A stretch of 64,000 nucleotides of DNA, from NCBI GenBank assembly GCA_963969365.1, contig OZ017748.1:1240001-1304000 (forward strand). Reading direction: 5' to 3'. Position 1 is the first letter of the stretch, and the number at the start of each line of letters is the position of its first letter. The translations under genes and the position numbers were made by a program. The DNA comes from Asterochloris sp. CNOR1 (taxonomy: Eukaryota; Chlorophyta; Trebouxiophyceae; Trebouxiales; Trebouxiaceae). The notes beneath the pieces were generated by a model. That model had not been told where the DNA came from, ran no database searches, and saw only the letters and a program-made list of their open reading frames with translations. Of this stretch, positions 35,095 through 45,328 are shown piece by piece.

Positions 35095-38000
35095 ATGTCT
35101 GCAATGCAGGGATCAGTTCAGCTTTCCAGGGGCATGCACCGCTCATGGAGCCATGTGCCACAGGCGCAGCAGAAGCCAGACAAGGGACTGGGCGTACTGG
35201 AGTGGACAGGGAAGCTTGTGCCTCAGGGACTGCTTGTAAAAGGTGCGCCTGCTGCCTGTCTAGATGGCGTGGCCTAGAATCGATGAACTCCTCAGACCCA
35301 TGCCTTCCTGACTTCCCTGCCGACAGGGCATAACCTGCGTGCTCTGCTCCCCAGGCATTGACCACAGTCGACACCACTTGGCCTTGTCTTCCTGTACCGA
35401 GCTGCACCCTGCCTGCTGCGTGACTGCATCTAGGCCTCAGCCGCCCCGTCCTGCCTGTGTGAAGAGCAGCTAAAGGGCAGCCTGCAAGACAGTGTGTATA
35501 TGCCGGTCTGTCATCACCATGACAAGCCTCATGAGAGCCCTGCCCTGCAGGCGTGAAGAACAGCTGGAGGGTGGCCTGGGAGACAATGATGAAGGAGTTG
35601 GCGCCCCAGGACAAAGACGGGTCCTACAGCAGGCCGTCCTACACATTCACCTCCAAGATCGGCAACGACACCTTTCCTGTGAGCCTGCCTGGCAGCGATG
35701 GGCTCTGCCGGAACACTTTCTTGAAGCATTGCAGCCTTCAGTCACATAGATGCGAGCAGCCAGTTCTGTGTGAGGTGACGCGAACACTGCTGCCGCATGG
35801 TAGGGAGACTGGCAGCATAGCAAGCCGTAGAGGACAGCGCCTGGTCCCCGCAGCTGTGCTGTATTGCAGCCCCAAGCACAGGGCGGCTTGCCATTCGTGC
35901 CTTGCAGTCATAGGGCTGGAGTGCCGGGCCCCTGGTAGTGCAGCCCCAAGCATAGCTGGCTTGCCATCTTCTCCTTGCACTCAACGAGATGAACCGTGCA
36001 AATGCCCATGCACAGCGCAGCATGAAATGGAGCTCCAGGCGTGAGGGCTGCTCTTTTGTGCATGGGTGTGCCTTCGCCCCTGCAGCTACCCCCGCATGCT
36101 GACCTCCATGGCGCCGTGCCCCTGCAGCTACGCTGCGCACTGCAGGGCAAGGCAGATGCCCAAGCCTGCCACTAAGTGCTTACCCTCACAGCTTCTTGAT
36201 GTACAGCTGCGCTGCAAAGCGCAGCCCTCGGCGTGGGTGCCTCGCTTCTACAGTGCATGCACACTAGGTGTGTGCTGCTCATGCCTGGACTGACACCTGC
36301 AGCGCAGCTGCAGGGCCAAGGCGATGTGAGGCAGGCTTGCAGAGAATCTGTTGGGAATCCTGGGCTGGTGCCTCACGCCGATTGCCATGCTGTCGATGAA
36401 TTTATCGATGAAGCCTTCCTGCCATCGGCATGGGTCCAGCAGCCAGGGCTGTTGCCTGTTCCTGCCTGCAGGTGGAGTCAGGCAGATATCATGTCTATGT
36501 GGGTAACGCCTGCCCCTGGTGCCACAGAGTGGTGCTGACGATCATCCTGCGTGGCCTGACCCAGCACATTGGCATCACAAACGCAGTCGACGATGCTGAG
36601 CGGGCCTCCCGTGGTGGCTGGGTGTTTGATACACCTGACCCAGTATTCGGGAAGAATGACCTCAGGCAGGTTTGCCTGTCGTTGCTAAATTGTTGGCTGG
36701 CATCTCTTGCCTTTTGCTGCATGATCTTTGGCATGTCTCAGGCTTCTGAAGAGAGCCGCATAGTTGAGGGTCTCCACTGGAAGTGGGCAGCACAAAGTCT
36801 CCCCTGGGCTCCTGCTCCATCCCCATAAGCAATGCCCCAACAGCTGCAATCAGGGAAGTCCAATTGGCTGATGGCATCACATGCTGCTGCACGGCTGTCT
36901 GCAGGCTCTGGGCAGTGTCAGCAGTGTGCAGAATGGCGGCGCCACAACTGCACACAAGCAAGCTCTCCCCTGCCTGCAGATGAGTGTCAACAAGCAAAGC
37001 TGCCTTGCCAGGCTACCCGAAGCGCTACGTGCCCCTCGGGATCATCGAAAGGCTGCCTTCTGCACAGTTGATGTTTGTTGGATTCAGGGTCTCAGGCCTG
37101 GAACCTCGGCTGGGAACAGGGCGGCTTCCCCAGCTGGTGCCGCACAGCCCCTCTGGTCACCGACAGGCTGCCCTGTGCAGAAGCCAAGCTTGCGTGCCTG
37201 CCAGCCACTGGTCAACACCCACCAAGCGTGAAGCTGGCGCTGGGCAGCAGGACTGTTCCTCCTGTAGGAGCTGCACCTGGCCACATGCATCCTGCTCCCC
37301 ACTGCCTGCAGGTTAACTGCCATGTGCGTGGGCCGATTCTTTGTTGCCTGCAGGGTTCCAGGGCTGGAGGGTCAAGTGGGCAGGAAGATTGCTCCCCTGC
37401 GCGTGCAGCACCTGCCCACCAGCCACTTATTGCGTGACTGCAGGGAAGTCTATGAGGCAGCCTCGCCAGGCTACCAGGGGCGCTGCACAGCACCTCTGGT
37501 CATTGACAAGCTGCAGCGGCGCCTTGTAAGCAATGAAAGCGCGGACATCCTGCGCATGCTGAACAGCATGCAGCTCCCGGGTACCAGCACCGTGGACCTC
37601 TACCCTGCAGAGCACAGGCCAGAGATTGATGCCGTGAATGATCTGGTGTACGACAAGGTCTGCTCAGGTGCTGGAGCTGCCTAGGCCTTGGAGACTTGGG
37701 AGCGCAGACATTCCTGCAGCAAATCTTCGCTGCAGCAATTGCTGTGCAAGAGTGCCAAAGTCATTGCTGCATACCTGTGCCTGGTAGCACAATGGCGATG
37801 ATTGTTGCCCTCGCTTGCTCTGATGCACAGTGCGTTCGTGTCCTATCAGATGTCTGCAATTTGACAGAATCGGCCGTATCCTGCAAACCTCGATGCTGCT
37901 GATGCAGATCAACAATGGGGTGTACAAATCTGGCTTTAGCACCAAGCAGGCTGCCTATGAGAGGGCGCAGGCAGAGCTGTATGCAGCGCTTGATCAGGTG

Positions 38001-39125
38001 GAGTCAAGACTCTCGCAACACCGCTTCCTTGTGGGAGACAGGTGAACACGGGACTGAAGGTGTGCACCCTGGGGCTGCCTCTGGGCTGCATGTTGCATGC
38101 AGGCAAAATTTCTGTTGGGTGCATACCCCAGCTGCCCCGCAATGCCAGGAACGCCTGCTAAGCAGGATGGTTCTGCAGCAAGCAGCAGCATGTCCTGGAG
38201 GGGCACACAGCTGCAGCAGCTTGCAGTGGGCCTGCAGATTTCACTGAGCCAGCACCCGGTCTGCTGGCCGCTCTGACAAGACCGAACATGTCATGCACTG
38301 CCGCCAGCAGCGATCAGTGCCTGCTGCCAGAGGTAAGACGCCTGCATCAATGTGCTGCCGCTCTTCCCAGCCATTGCCTGACCCTTGTTTGTACCCGCTA
38401 AAGTTTTGGTGTCTAGGGACTGAGGCTGATGCCTGGTGGCTACTGCAACTGCAGACCCTGACCAGCCCGTAGTTCATGGATCGCGCTGCCTGTGCCCACC
38501 TGCACACCCTCGTGCATTGCTGCAGGGTGACAGAGGCTGACGTGCGGCTGTACCCCACCATCATCCGCTATGACACTGCCTATGCCGTGCTGTTCAAGTG
38601 CAGCAGGAAGAGGATTGGGGACTACCCCAACCTGGCAGGCTGGCTTAGGGACATGTACCAGTTGAAAGTGGAGGAAAGTGACATGCAGGTACTGCAGTCT
38701 GGCAGCCTTGGCCACCTGTGTACACTATAGTATCCTTATGCGGTCCTGACAGCTTGGCGCTTTTATTGCCTCCTTAGCACTTGAGGGCAAGTCCAGCACT
38801 CTGCTCACACTGCGCAGGGGAAGCCCACGCTGCCCTTTTGGAGGGTTCAGCAAGTTGAACTTGTCGCTGAGAGTGTTGCTCTGAGATCATTGGCTGCCCT
38901 CATGTCAAACCAGCAGTGACTGATAGCGGAACCCTGCAGGTGTCAGACAGCGTCGACCTGAATGACGCCAGGCGAAGCTACTTCGGACAGCTGTTCCCTC
39001 TAAACCCAGGAGGCATCATCCCTGTGGGGCCAACACTGGCTGATCTTCAGCTTGATCAGCCTCATGGCCGCGGCAGCAAAGCCATGTTTCATGTGCAGCC
39101 TCAGCGTCAGTTGCAGGCTGTGTGA
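35095..39125 (+). CDS. Glutathionyl-hydroquinone reductase (Xi-class GST), plastid-type
   Basis: Uses glutathione to reduce glutathionyl-hydroquinones through a catalytic cysteine. Seven exons join in phase. Exon 1 (35095-35240) ends GLGVLEWTGKLVPQGLLVK. Exon 2 (35550-35672) encodes SWRVAWETMMKELAPQDKDG. Exon 3 (36472-36665) encodes ESGRYHVYVGNACPWCHRVV, whose CPWC motif carries the catalytic Cys. Exon 4 (37447-37658) encodes EVYEAASPGYQGRCTAPLVI and SNESADILRMLNS. Exon 5 (37906-38041) encodes INNGVYKSGFSTKQAAYERA, exon 6 (38527-38691) TEADVRLYPTIIRYD, and exon 7 (38941-39125) FGQLFPLNPGGIIP. The order of motifs matches the plant homologue I recall as At4g19880. The start could also be the later Met at 35134. 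Intron 3 has a GC donor and holds decayed copies of exon 4. The stop is 49 bp from the next gene's stop. Confidence 0.9.
35870..35985 (+). repeat. Tandem repeat inside hydroquinone reductase intron 2
   Basis: CAGCCCCAAGCACAGGGCGG with the following TTGCCATTCGTGCCTTGCA (from 35869) recurs as CAGCCCCAAGCATAGCTGGC (from 35941), an offset of about 72 bp. It is intronic and has no relation to an exon that I can see. Confidence 0.7.
36666..36667 (+). other. GC 5' splice site (hydroquinone reductase intron 3)
   Basis: GACCTCAG|GCAGGT joined to CTGCAG|GGAAGTCTAT gives NDLREVYEAA, the expected conserved segment. The GT three bases downstream breaks the frame. Confidence 0.75.
36971..37525 (+). repeat. 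Decayed copies of hydroquinone reductase exon 4 in the preceding intron
   Basis: Exon 4 (GCCAGGCTACC...GGCGCTGC..CCTCTGGTCATTGACAAGCTG, 37465-37515) has a copy at 36995-37058 (GCCAGGCTACCCGAAGCGCT) and another at 37110-37172 (CACAGCCCCTCTGGTCACCG). The two copies are 115 bp apart. The second lies 344 bp before the exon, close to three times that spacing. Confidence 0.75.
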
Positions 39126-39129
39126 TAAC

Positions 39130-39134
39130 TTACA
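39130..39134 (-). terminator. TGTAA polyadenylation signal for NIP30-like gene
   Basis: TGTAA on the minus strand, 41 nt after the stop at 39175 and 5 nt from the stop of the convergent hydroquinone reductase gene. The 3' UTRs must nearly or fully overlap. Confidence 0.45.
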
Positions 39135-39174
39135 ACTAGATGTGGAATAATAACCACATCTGGGGCAAGAGGGG

Positions 39175-40866
39175 TCACCCGTTCTCAGTCTGTCTGCTGT
39201 CTGTCTCTCTGCTGCCGACCGCAACTGCGTCTTCATCTGAATCACTGGCATAGCCACCTGCAAGCAAGATCTCAATGTTGGCAAGAAATGGTGCTGGCAG
39301 CACATCTGCACCATGTTCAGCAAAGCTCTCAGAACAGAAGGTCTAGCCAGGGGACATGCAGAACACAGCTATCCCACCAAGCAGGCCTGCCAAGCCGCCC
39401 TCCTCGCTACTGCCAGCATCATCTGCTGCAGCTGGCGACCGGGCTGCCGGTGCCTCTCTGGGCTCAGCAGCTGCCTGGGAACCAGCAGCCTGTGCTGAGG
39501 AGTCGTCCAGCTTCTGCTTCTTGGCAGGGGGCTGCTGTGCTCCAGGCAGGCCAGTGCTATCTGTGGCGTTGACTGCCTTTACCTTGACCACTCCCAGCAG
39601 GCCTTTCTGCGGTCTGCAGGGCAGGCACCTATGTCAGGACTTCCAAGTGTGATGACTGCCTGCTGATGCAGACGCGTGGTCTGGAGCCCAGACAGACATT
39701 TGACACAGGGTTTGGCTCCTGCTGTGCACGCTTTGCAGCTTGTCCAGGACCCACCTGCTTGCCCTCTCACGCCGCGCAGCCTCTGCCCGGCGCTGCACTG
39801 CTGCTGCCTGGTCTGCCTCAATCTTGGCCCTCGCTTTAAGGAACTGCAGTACCATGGTCGGAGCAGTGAACACCGAAACCCCGGGGCTGACGTAGCGGGG
39901 AGCTCATATGTGCAGCAGTGCATGCGGAAAGCGCCGCCAAGCAATGCATCCTGCCTCATACAGCAAGGGAAATGAACCATTGTTGAGAGGCTTGAAACCC
40001 AAGCTCTGCATCTGCCAAGCTGCATGCAGCCAGATGAGCAGCAAGGTCCGCGGCGCCTCCTTTACGTCAAGCCAGGCAAGGCACATTGCTGGCCAGGGGC
40101 AGGAAGCCAACAAGCATAGAGGAAGCCTGCCATCCCTCGCTCGTCTTGGGGATTGCAATGCTTGCCTGACTGCGCTCACTGTCTCGAAGCTCCACCTCCT
40201 GGAATCTCCTCTTCTCTTCCTCATCTCTAAGGTACAGTAGGTCACCTGCAGGCGGGGTGAACAACTTAGCACTTTAGTGTGCTCTCACATAAATCAGGAG
40301 GCAACAAGATGAGCACTTCCCATGGTCAAGCAGCCCAACGCATTGGCTGGATTGTTGCCTGATGCTGGCTGCCGCTGCAGGTAGTTTTGGCAGGTTTGCT
40401 TCTTGGGCAACTCACAAGGCAAGACTAGCTGGCTGCTATGGAGGGTAGCTTGAACATTTTATCAGGGCCCACGAGCTCACAGACCTTTGTCAAAGGCGCC
40501 TCTTGTGAATAGCCAGCCACTTTGGTTCTGCTGGGTGTCCTCAATCTGCATTTGCAGGAATGGGAATGCATCTTTTGTTGCTGTGAAACCAAGTGTGAGT
40601 TCCAGGCCTGCCCCCTTGAAGCCCCACAGCTCACATCATGGACCATCCGCATGTAGTCGGCATCCTGCTCTGCTCCAGCACTCATGAGGTCAAGGTCCTG
40701 CCTTCTATTGGGATCTGGGGGCCGAAGGCTGCCTGCTTTGGGAGGCCCCTGTAGTCGGTGAAGCATGCCTGACAATGGCAGGGCTGCTGGCAGTGCAGCA
40801 CTGGCAAAGCTTTCGCTCAGCCAAGCAAACATATCTTGCCTTTCCCAGCCTGTTGATGCCCGCCAT
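39175..40866 (-). CDS. Nuclear Lys/Asp-rich helical protein, tentatively NIP30/PSME3IP1-like
   Basis: Seven small exons join in phase to about 228 residues. Exon 1 (40840-40866) encodes MAGINRLGK. Exon 2 (about 40638-40751) encodes PPDPNRRQDLDLMSAGAEQD and DADYMRMVHD. Exon 3 (about 40490-40548) encodes IEDTQQNQSGWLFTRGAFDK. Exon 4 (about 40166-40247) encodes DLLYLRDEEEKRRFQEVE. Exon 5 (39755-39847) is a basic coiled coil, FLKARAKIEADQAAAVQRRA. Exon 6 (about 39386-39614) has VVKVKAV and PPAKKQKLDD, likely a nuclear localisation signal. Exon 7 (39175-39260) ends with an acidic GYASDSDEDA tail. The xxVVKVK..KKxKxDD...GYxSDSD layout recalls NIP30/FAM192A (PSME3IP1), but the N-terminal half differs, so the family is uncertain. 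The gene structure is well supported. Two introns need GC donors. Its start is 94 bp from that of RRP41. Confidence 0.65.
40164..40165 (-). other. GC 5' splice site (NIP30-like intron 4)
   Basis: The minus strand reads AGTCAG|GCAAGC; exon 5 starts after CTGCAG with FLKARAKIE in phase. No GT option fits nearby. Confidence 0.6.
40838..40839 (-). other. GC 5' splice site (NIP30-like intron 1)
   Basis: The minus strand reads GGAAAG|GCAAGA directly after MAGINRLGK. The next exon continues GPPKAGSLRPPDP in phase. Confidence 0.55.
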
Positions 40867-40960
40867 GGCCTTGTCGCCTGTGATGCAAGGAGCAAACTGA
40901 GTGTCTGGTCAAAGTCAAACTGCAGTGTGGGCGCCTGACAGCAGGAGACACAACATCTTC
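40867..40960. promoter_or_regulatory. 94-bp bidirectional promoter, NIP30-like / RRP41
   Basis: Only 94 bp separate the two start codons, so both 5' UTRs and both core promoters must share this space or overlap the coding regions. No TATA box is evident. Confidence 0.6.
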
Positions 40961-42849
40961 ATGGAGTTCATAAGCCCTGAGCAGCTGAGGCTGGACGGCA
41001 GGCGCCCAAAGGAGCTGAGACAGTTGCAGTGCGAGATCGGAGTGCTGGGTCAGCAGGCAGATGGATCAGCCACCTTTTCCATGGGCAACACAAAGGCAAG
41101 GCTTAAGCACAAGCATACTCGACATGCTCAAGCGCTGCTGGCAAAGGACTGCTGCATGTCCCTTGTTCATGCAGGTCCTGGCCTCTGTCTTTGGCCCCAA
41201 ACAGGCCAGCTCCAGGGCCACTGAGAAGCATGGCATGGCCACGGTGCGCTGCGAGTATGCCATGGCCCCTTTCAGCACAGGTGAGTCTGCAGCAGCACAC
41301 TGTCTGTCAGACTGCAAGGGCTGCACCTGTGGCCGTATGGCCTGCGTCTCCCTTCGCTCTGTTGCAAATCGCTGTTGACTTGTCCAGGCTGCCGCTGAAC
41401 CTGCACATACTTCATTCTCTGCAGCAGTGCTCTATCACATCATCTAGGCCCTTGGCAGTGAGCGCCGTGTGCAGCCTCTCCAGCCTCTCATTGCCTCAAT
41501 GGCTTGGCTATGATGTCTGTGGTGACCTACAGGCGAGCGGCGCAAGCAGGGCAGATCTGATCGCCGTGCAGCTGAGCTTTCTGCCGTCATTAGGAACACA
41601 CTGGAGCAGACCATCATCTTGGAACTCATGCCCCAGTCCCAGCTGGACGTGTATGTGCACGTCATCCAGGCAAGGCAGAATTGTCAAGTGAATTATGGCA
41701 AATTCATCGAACTTTGGCGTGTATCACAGCTGGGTGCATTGGCGTCACCCAGCCCCCTTGGTGTGGCCGCCTGCATGGTATGCAGCCGTCGTGGTGGTGC
41801 CCTGCCCATGACAAGGAGGCTGCCTGTTTGTGGCATGTGTTCCAGCCTCCACAATTGGGCAGTGTCTTATAGCGCTGCCCAACAGCATGCTGCTGCATCA
41901 CACTGGCAACCAGGCTGTTGTTGGAAGTCCTCCTGTGAGTTGCTGTTGCTGCAAACCCTGGAGGCAGGCGCAGGCACCTCGCAGCAGAGCCATCAAAGAC
42001 GCCTCGCTCGTGCCGTCAGCCAACCTGATCCCTCTTGTCGCTGAGGCACAGCCCCGAGTCTGGCTGTGTGTCCTGCAGGCATACTATGGCACCTGCTGCC
42101 TTTGTCTTGCTGGTGATGGCAGACGCAGGCACCTCATCCCTCCCGTAACTGAGGCGCACCTCAAGGGATCATGGCGTGTCCTGCAGGCAGACGGAGGAAC
42201 CCGCTGCGCAGCCATCAACGCTGCCCTGCTGGCGCTGGCAGATGCAGGCGTCCCACTGCGGGACATGGTGGCGGCCTGCGCAGCAGGCTACCTGGACAAG
42301 ACCCCCATTCTGGACATGAACTATCTGGAGGATGCTGGGGGTGGGCCAGACGTGGTGGTGGGGGCCCACATGAGCTCTGGGTCCATCGTGCTGCTTCAGG
42401 TGGGGCGTGAGGGCTGTTAGCTGCAACCACACCCTTGCGGCCTGGGCAAGGGACATATCCTGCGGCTTTGCTGGTGGCAACTCCCTTGCTGCTTTGGTGA
42501 TGCTGGCTGTAGACTTGTTGCCACAGAGTCAGGCCTGCTGCTTGTCCTGGTCCTGGATTGTGGGCTGCTGCTGGTTTGCACGGTGTTTTCAGCAGCTGGG
42601 CTTGCACAGTGCAGCAATCGGCACCTTCCACAGCTGTCATCGTCTTTGCAATGCTTACAGGTGCATGTCTGGTATTCAGCAGTTGTTCTCTGTGTGCAGA
42701 TGGACAAAAACATGTCGGTGGACACCTTCAGCGAGGTTTTCACGTTGGCAGAGCAGGGCAGCAAGGTGGTGGGCCAGTTCATGCGCCAGCAGCTGCTTGA
42801 GCACACCCAGTGCCAGGCAGCCGCCTGCATGCCTGCCATGCCCACCTGA
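40961..42849 (+). CDS. RRP41: Exosome complex component RRP41 (RNase PH family)
   Basis: Core-ring subunit of the nuclear and cytoplasmic RNA exosome. In plants this subunit keeps phosphorolytic activity. Five exons give about 246 residues against 241 in Arabidopsis. Exon 1 (40961-41095) encodes MEFISPEQLRLDGRRPKELR and ends SMGNTK. Exon 2 (41176-41280) encodes VLASVFGPKQASS and VRCEYAMAPFST. Exon 3 (41532-41669) encodes SDRRAAELSAVIRNTLEQ and LMPQSQLDVYVHVIQ. Exon 4 (42188-42399) encodes ADGGTRCAAINAALLALADA and LDMNYLEDAGGGPDVVVG. Exon 5 (42701-42849) encodes FSEVFTLAEQGSKVVGQFMR and ends AACMPAMPT. LDGRR, QADGGTR and the NYLEDAGG element are family landmarks. Two of the four introns need GC donors. 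The ATG at 40961 matches the family start. Confidence 0.96.
41096..41097 (+). other. GC 5' splice site (RRP41 intron 1)
   Basis: GGCAACACAAAG|GCAAGG joins GNTK to VLASVFGP after CATGCAG. The intron start has no GT that keeps the frame. Confidence 0.85.
41670..41671 (+). other. GC 5' splice site (RRP41 intron 3)
   Basis: GTCATCCAG|GCAAGG joins VHVIQ to ADGGTRCA exactly as in the family. The next GT (GTGAAT, about 41690) would insert six unconserved residues. Confidence 0.8.
42024..42255 (+). repeat. 108-bp tandem duplication across an RRP41 acceptor
   Basis: Copy 1 (42024-42131) and copy 2 (from 42132) share CTGAGGC, GTGTCCTGCAGGCA and GCAGACGCAGGC/GCAGATGCAGGC. Copy 2 contains the real acceptor and the first part of exon 4 (ADGGTR). 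Copy 1 is the decayed intronic version with an intact CTGCAG. A third, weaker copy may lie near 41965-42020. Confidence 0.8.
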
Positions 42850-43415
42850 GCTGTGGTCACTTCAGCTGCACTGCAGCGCCAGGTAACCACACCAATCAGT
42901 GCCCTGGACAGATGAGCTGCAACCCTATGGGTGCTGAACAGGCGGCGACGCCGCCTCCACCGTGCCTCCCCTGAGCTGCACGGACAGAGGGGGATCTGGA
43001 GATGGGCCCTGCAACCCATGGCGCAGCTGACTGCACATACCATGGCGCCGCTGGCATATCGGCGTGACAGCTTGACAGCCGTCTGGGTAAAAGGTTGCGG
43101 GCCACTGGAAGCAAGCCTTGATGACGGCTTCGCCATTGCAGCAGTTGGGGCTGAACAATGGTGCTCAATGCATTGCAAGCCTTGGTTCAAGCAGAGCCAG
43201 TTTTGGCAAGAGCATTTGTTTTGATTCACGATCGATGAACTCATCAAGATGCAATGCATTTCTGATGCCTCAACACAGAGCCCACCCAACTATCTTGGGG
43301 ACACCTCATGTTTACAGAAAAATGTGGCAGGACCCTCTACTTGAACGCATGCGCCTGACTTTCAGCGCGAAAATGAAACACAAAAAGGCAAACAGCAGAA
43401 CTGGTTTTGCATAGC
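42850..43415. other. Convergent intergenic region, RRP41 / Rieske
   Basis: 566 bp, the longest end-to-end gap in the window. It contains no supportable gene. A TGTAA for the Rieske gene lies at 43312-43316. The rest is presumed 3' UTR and spacer. Confidence 0.5.
43312..43316 (-). terminator. TGTAA polyadenylation signal for the Rieske gene
   Basis: The minus strand reads TCTGTAAACATG, 100 nt after the stop codon at 43416. Confidence 0.55.
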
Positions 43416-45271
43416 TCAGCCAACAACCAGAATATTGTCCTCCTGGAAGTGGTACTCTGGAACCTCAAGGTTGTAGGGAGCTGGCCCCTTGCGGACACGG
43501 CCGGCTACATCGTAGTGGCTCCCGTGGCAAGGGCAGAACCAGCCGCCATAGTCGCCAGCGTTGGGCAGGGGCACGCAGCCCAGGTGGGTGCACACGCCCA
43601 CCACCACCAACCACTGCAGCAGGGCGAGAGTCTTGGTCAGTGCAGGCAAGCCTCAACACTGGAGTTGGCAAGTGCACAGGCACGAGTCGTTCAAGCCCAG
43701 ACATGAGGTAGAACAGGACTGTATGAAGTTCCTGCCAATACAAGTCTCTGCCTGCTGCAGCATCTCCCTCTTCCTTCCCTAGGCCGGGCCCTGTGTGGCC
43801 ATTCCGTACAATCTGTGCCACCTATACCCCATTCCATAAATCTTCTGTTGGGTCTACCTCTGGCTTCTGTGCCCGCTGATCGTCCGTCTCAGGGTCACGC
43901 AGCTCGCTCATGGGCGTCTCATTGGCCTTGGCGATCTCGGCCTCTGTGCGCCTTCTAACAAAGACAGGCTTGCCACGCCACTTGACAGTGATCGTGTTGC
44001 CCGGCTCAATCTTGGAGAGGTCCACCTCCAGAGAAGCCATGGCCAGCACGTCCTTGGTGGCCTGCACGACAGATGACCAGGGTTGCAGGCACTGGAGCCG
44101 CTGATGATTGTCAGCCAAGCAGCATTAGCATCAGCAGAGTGCAGAGCCTTAGCATTGGCCAGCACGCCCTGGATGGGCATGCAAGACATGTGCCCAACTT
44201 TCTGAGCGCTGACACCGCTTGGTGGGCACCCGTCAGACAGCAACGGCATCAGCAGAGAGCGCGGGGCCTCAGTCATGCCAGCACACCCTGAGAGGCCAGC
44301 AAGACCAGTGGCCGACTTGGGTTAAAAGCGCAGGCACCAGATGCAGGCAGCAGCAGAGCTGAGTTGGCAACAGCAGAATGCACACAGCTCCAGCTGTGAC
44401 CGGCATATGGAAATGTCCAGCTGTTCTTGTAAGATTTGAGGGTCTAGCCATGCCAGACCCTCAACAGTAATGTTTTCATCAGCAGAAAGCACACGGCCCA
44501 GCCATAGCGATGTGGCCGCAGCAGCAGATTGAATGGGGAGAGGGTAGCGCCGCTCAGCAAGCCAACCAAAGTTCATGGCAGCAAAGCACTGTCTGCATCA
44601 GGCACAGGTGCTAAGGCCCAGCCAGCGTCCCAGGCCACTGGAAGCACTCTGTATGCCAACCTAAGCAGCCAGGACCAAAAACGTGATGAGAACACATGCA
44701 GGCTCACCGTCATGGACAGGACAAACTTCAGCACGGCCAGCCTGATAGCCGAGGCATAGATAAAGCGCCCGCCAGTGAGGACAAAGTAGGTGAAGGCCCG
44801 TTTGCTGGGGTCGCCTGGGGCAAAGCGCTCGTGCGAGTGCTCGTCGTACCTGCACAGCGCACACAGGTAAGAGGGGTGGCAAAGCAAGCGCTGACAGGCA
44901 GCAGGGGCAAGCAGGCAGGCAGCATGGACAGCTTACTCAATGTCCGGCGTTGGGGTCTTGGCTGCCTGAACAGTGGGAGGCAGGCCGCTTGTTGTGGGCG
45001 TTAGGGCCGCGAAGTGTGCAAAGCCTGCAGCGGCAGAATGGATTTGAGAAACGACAGCAAGCCATGACATGGTGGCATTTATCAGAGGGCAGGCACATAC
45101 AAGAGCCTCACCCCTGCTTGCTCCTGGGATGACCATGCTGGTGCTTGTGAATGGCCCATCAGTGAGTGCGGAGGCCGTAAGCCCGGTCTGACCGCCAGCA
45201 GAGCGTGGCCCAGCAGTCCTCAGGCAGCTGACCAGCTTGGTGGCCTCCCTCCTGCCGCACCTGAACGCCAT
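43416..45271 (-). CDS. UQCRFS1: Mitochondrial Rieske iron-sulfur protein of complex III
   Basis: Carries the 2Fe-2S cluster that takes electrons from ubiquinol in cytochrome bc1. Five exons join in phase. Exon 1 (45110-45271) opens [20 protein letters not shown], a basic mitochondrial presequence. Exon 2 (about 44936-45027) ends [11 protein letters not shown]. Exon 3 (about 44707-44850) encodes [19 protein letters not shown] followed by the transmembrane anchor [20 protein letters not shown]. Exon 4 (43869-44061) has the hinge [19 protein letters not shown] and the start of the soluble domain, [17 protein letters not shown]. The last exon (43416-43623) has both cluster-binding motifs, CTHLGC and CPCHGS, and ends EDNILVVG. 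All four ligands (two Cys, two His) and the disulfide cysteines are present. The PEYHF end and presequence point to the mitochondrial rather than the b6f protein. Its start lies only 57 bp from the next gene's start. Confidence 0.96.
44041..44300 (-). repeat. Acceptor-side junction echoes of Rieske exon 4
   Basis: The plus-strand view of the true exon start (GGCCAGCACGTCCTTGGTGG, 44041) recurs at 44157 (GGCCAGCACGCCCTGGATGG) and 44276 (TGCCAGCACACCCTGAGAGG). Offsets are 116 and 119 bp. Confidence 0.8.
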
Positions 45272-45328
45272 TGTGGATGTCTAGAGAGCTTAGAGCTGAG
45301 GTCTTTCGAAAACCCAACCAAAAAGGCA
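45272..45328. promoter_or_regulatory. 57-bp bidirectional promoter, Rieske / M14 carboxypeptidase
   Basis: 57 bp separate the two start codons. The stretch is AT-richer than its surroundings (GAAAACCCAACCAAAAAGGC at 45308-45327). At least one transcript must start inside or very near it unless a non-coding first exon lies elsewhere. Confidence 0.6.

Noticed and set aside
34583-35614. 343-codon open frame on the minus strand upstream of SPP
   Set aside because: Only its last part (from 34756) fits the SPP transit peptide. The rest overlaps hydroquinone reductase exons 1 and 2 in antisense and has no family signal. Long chance frames are common in GC-rich DNA.
42417-43289. 290-codon open frame on the minus strand
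   Set aside because: It lies antisense to the last RRP41 exon and in the convergent spacer. It has no recognisable domain and would break the pattern of sharp RRP41 and Rieske ends.
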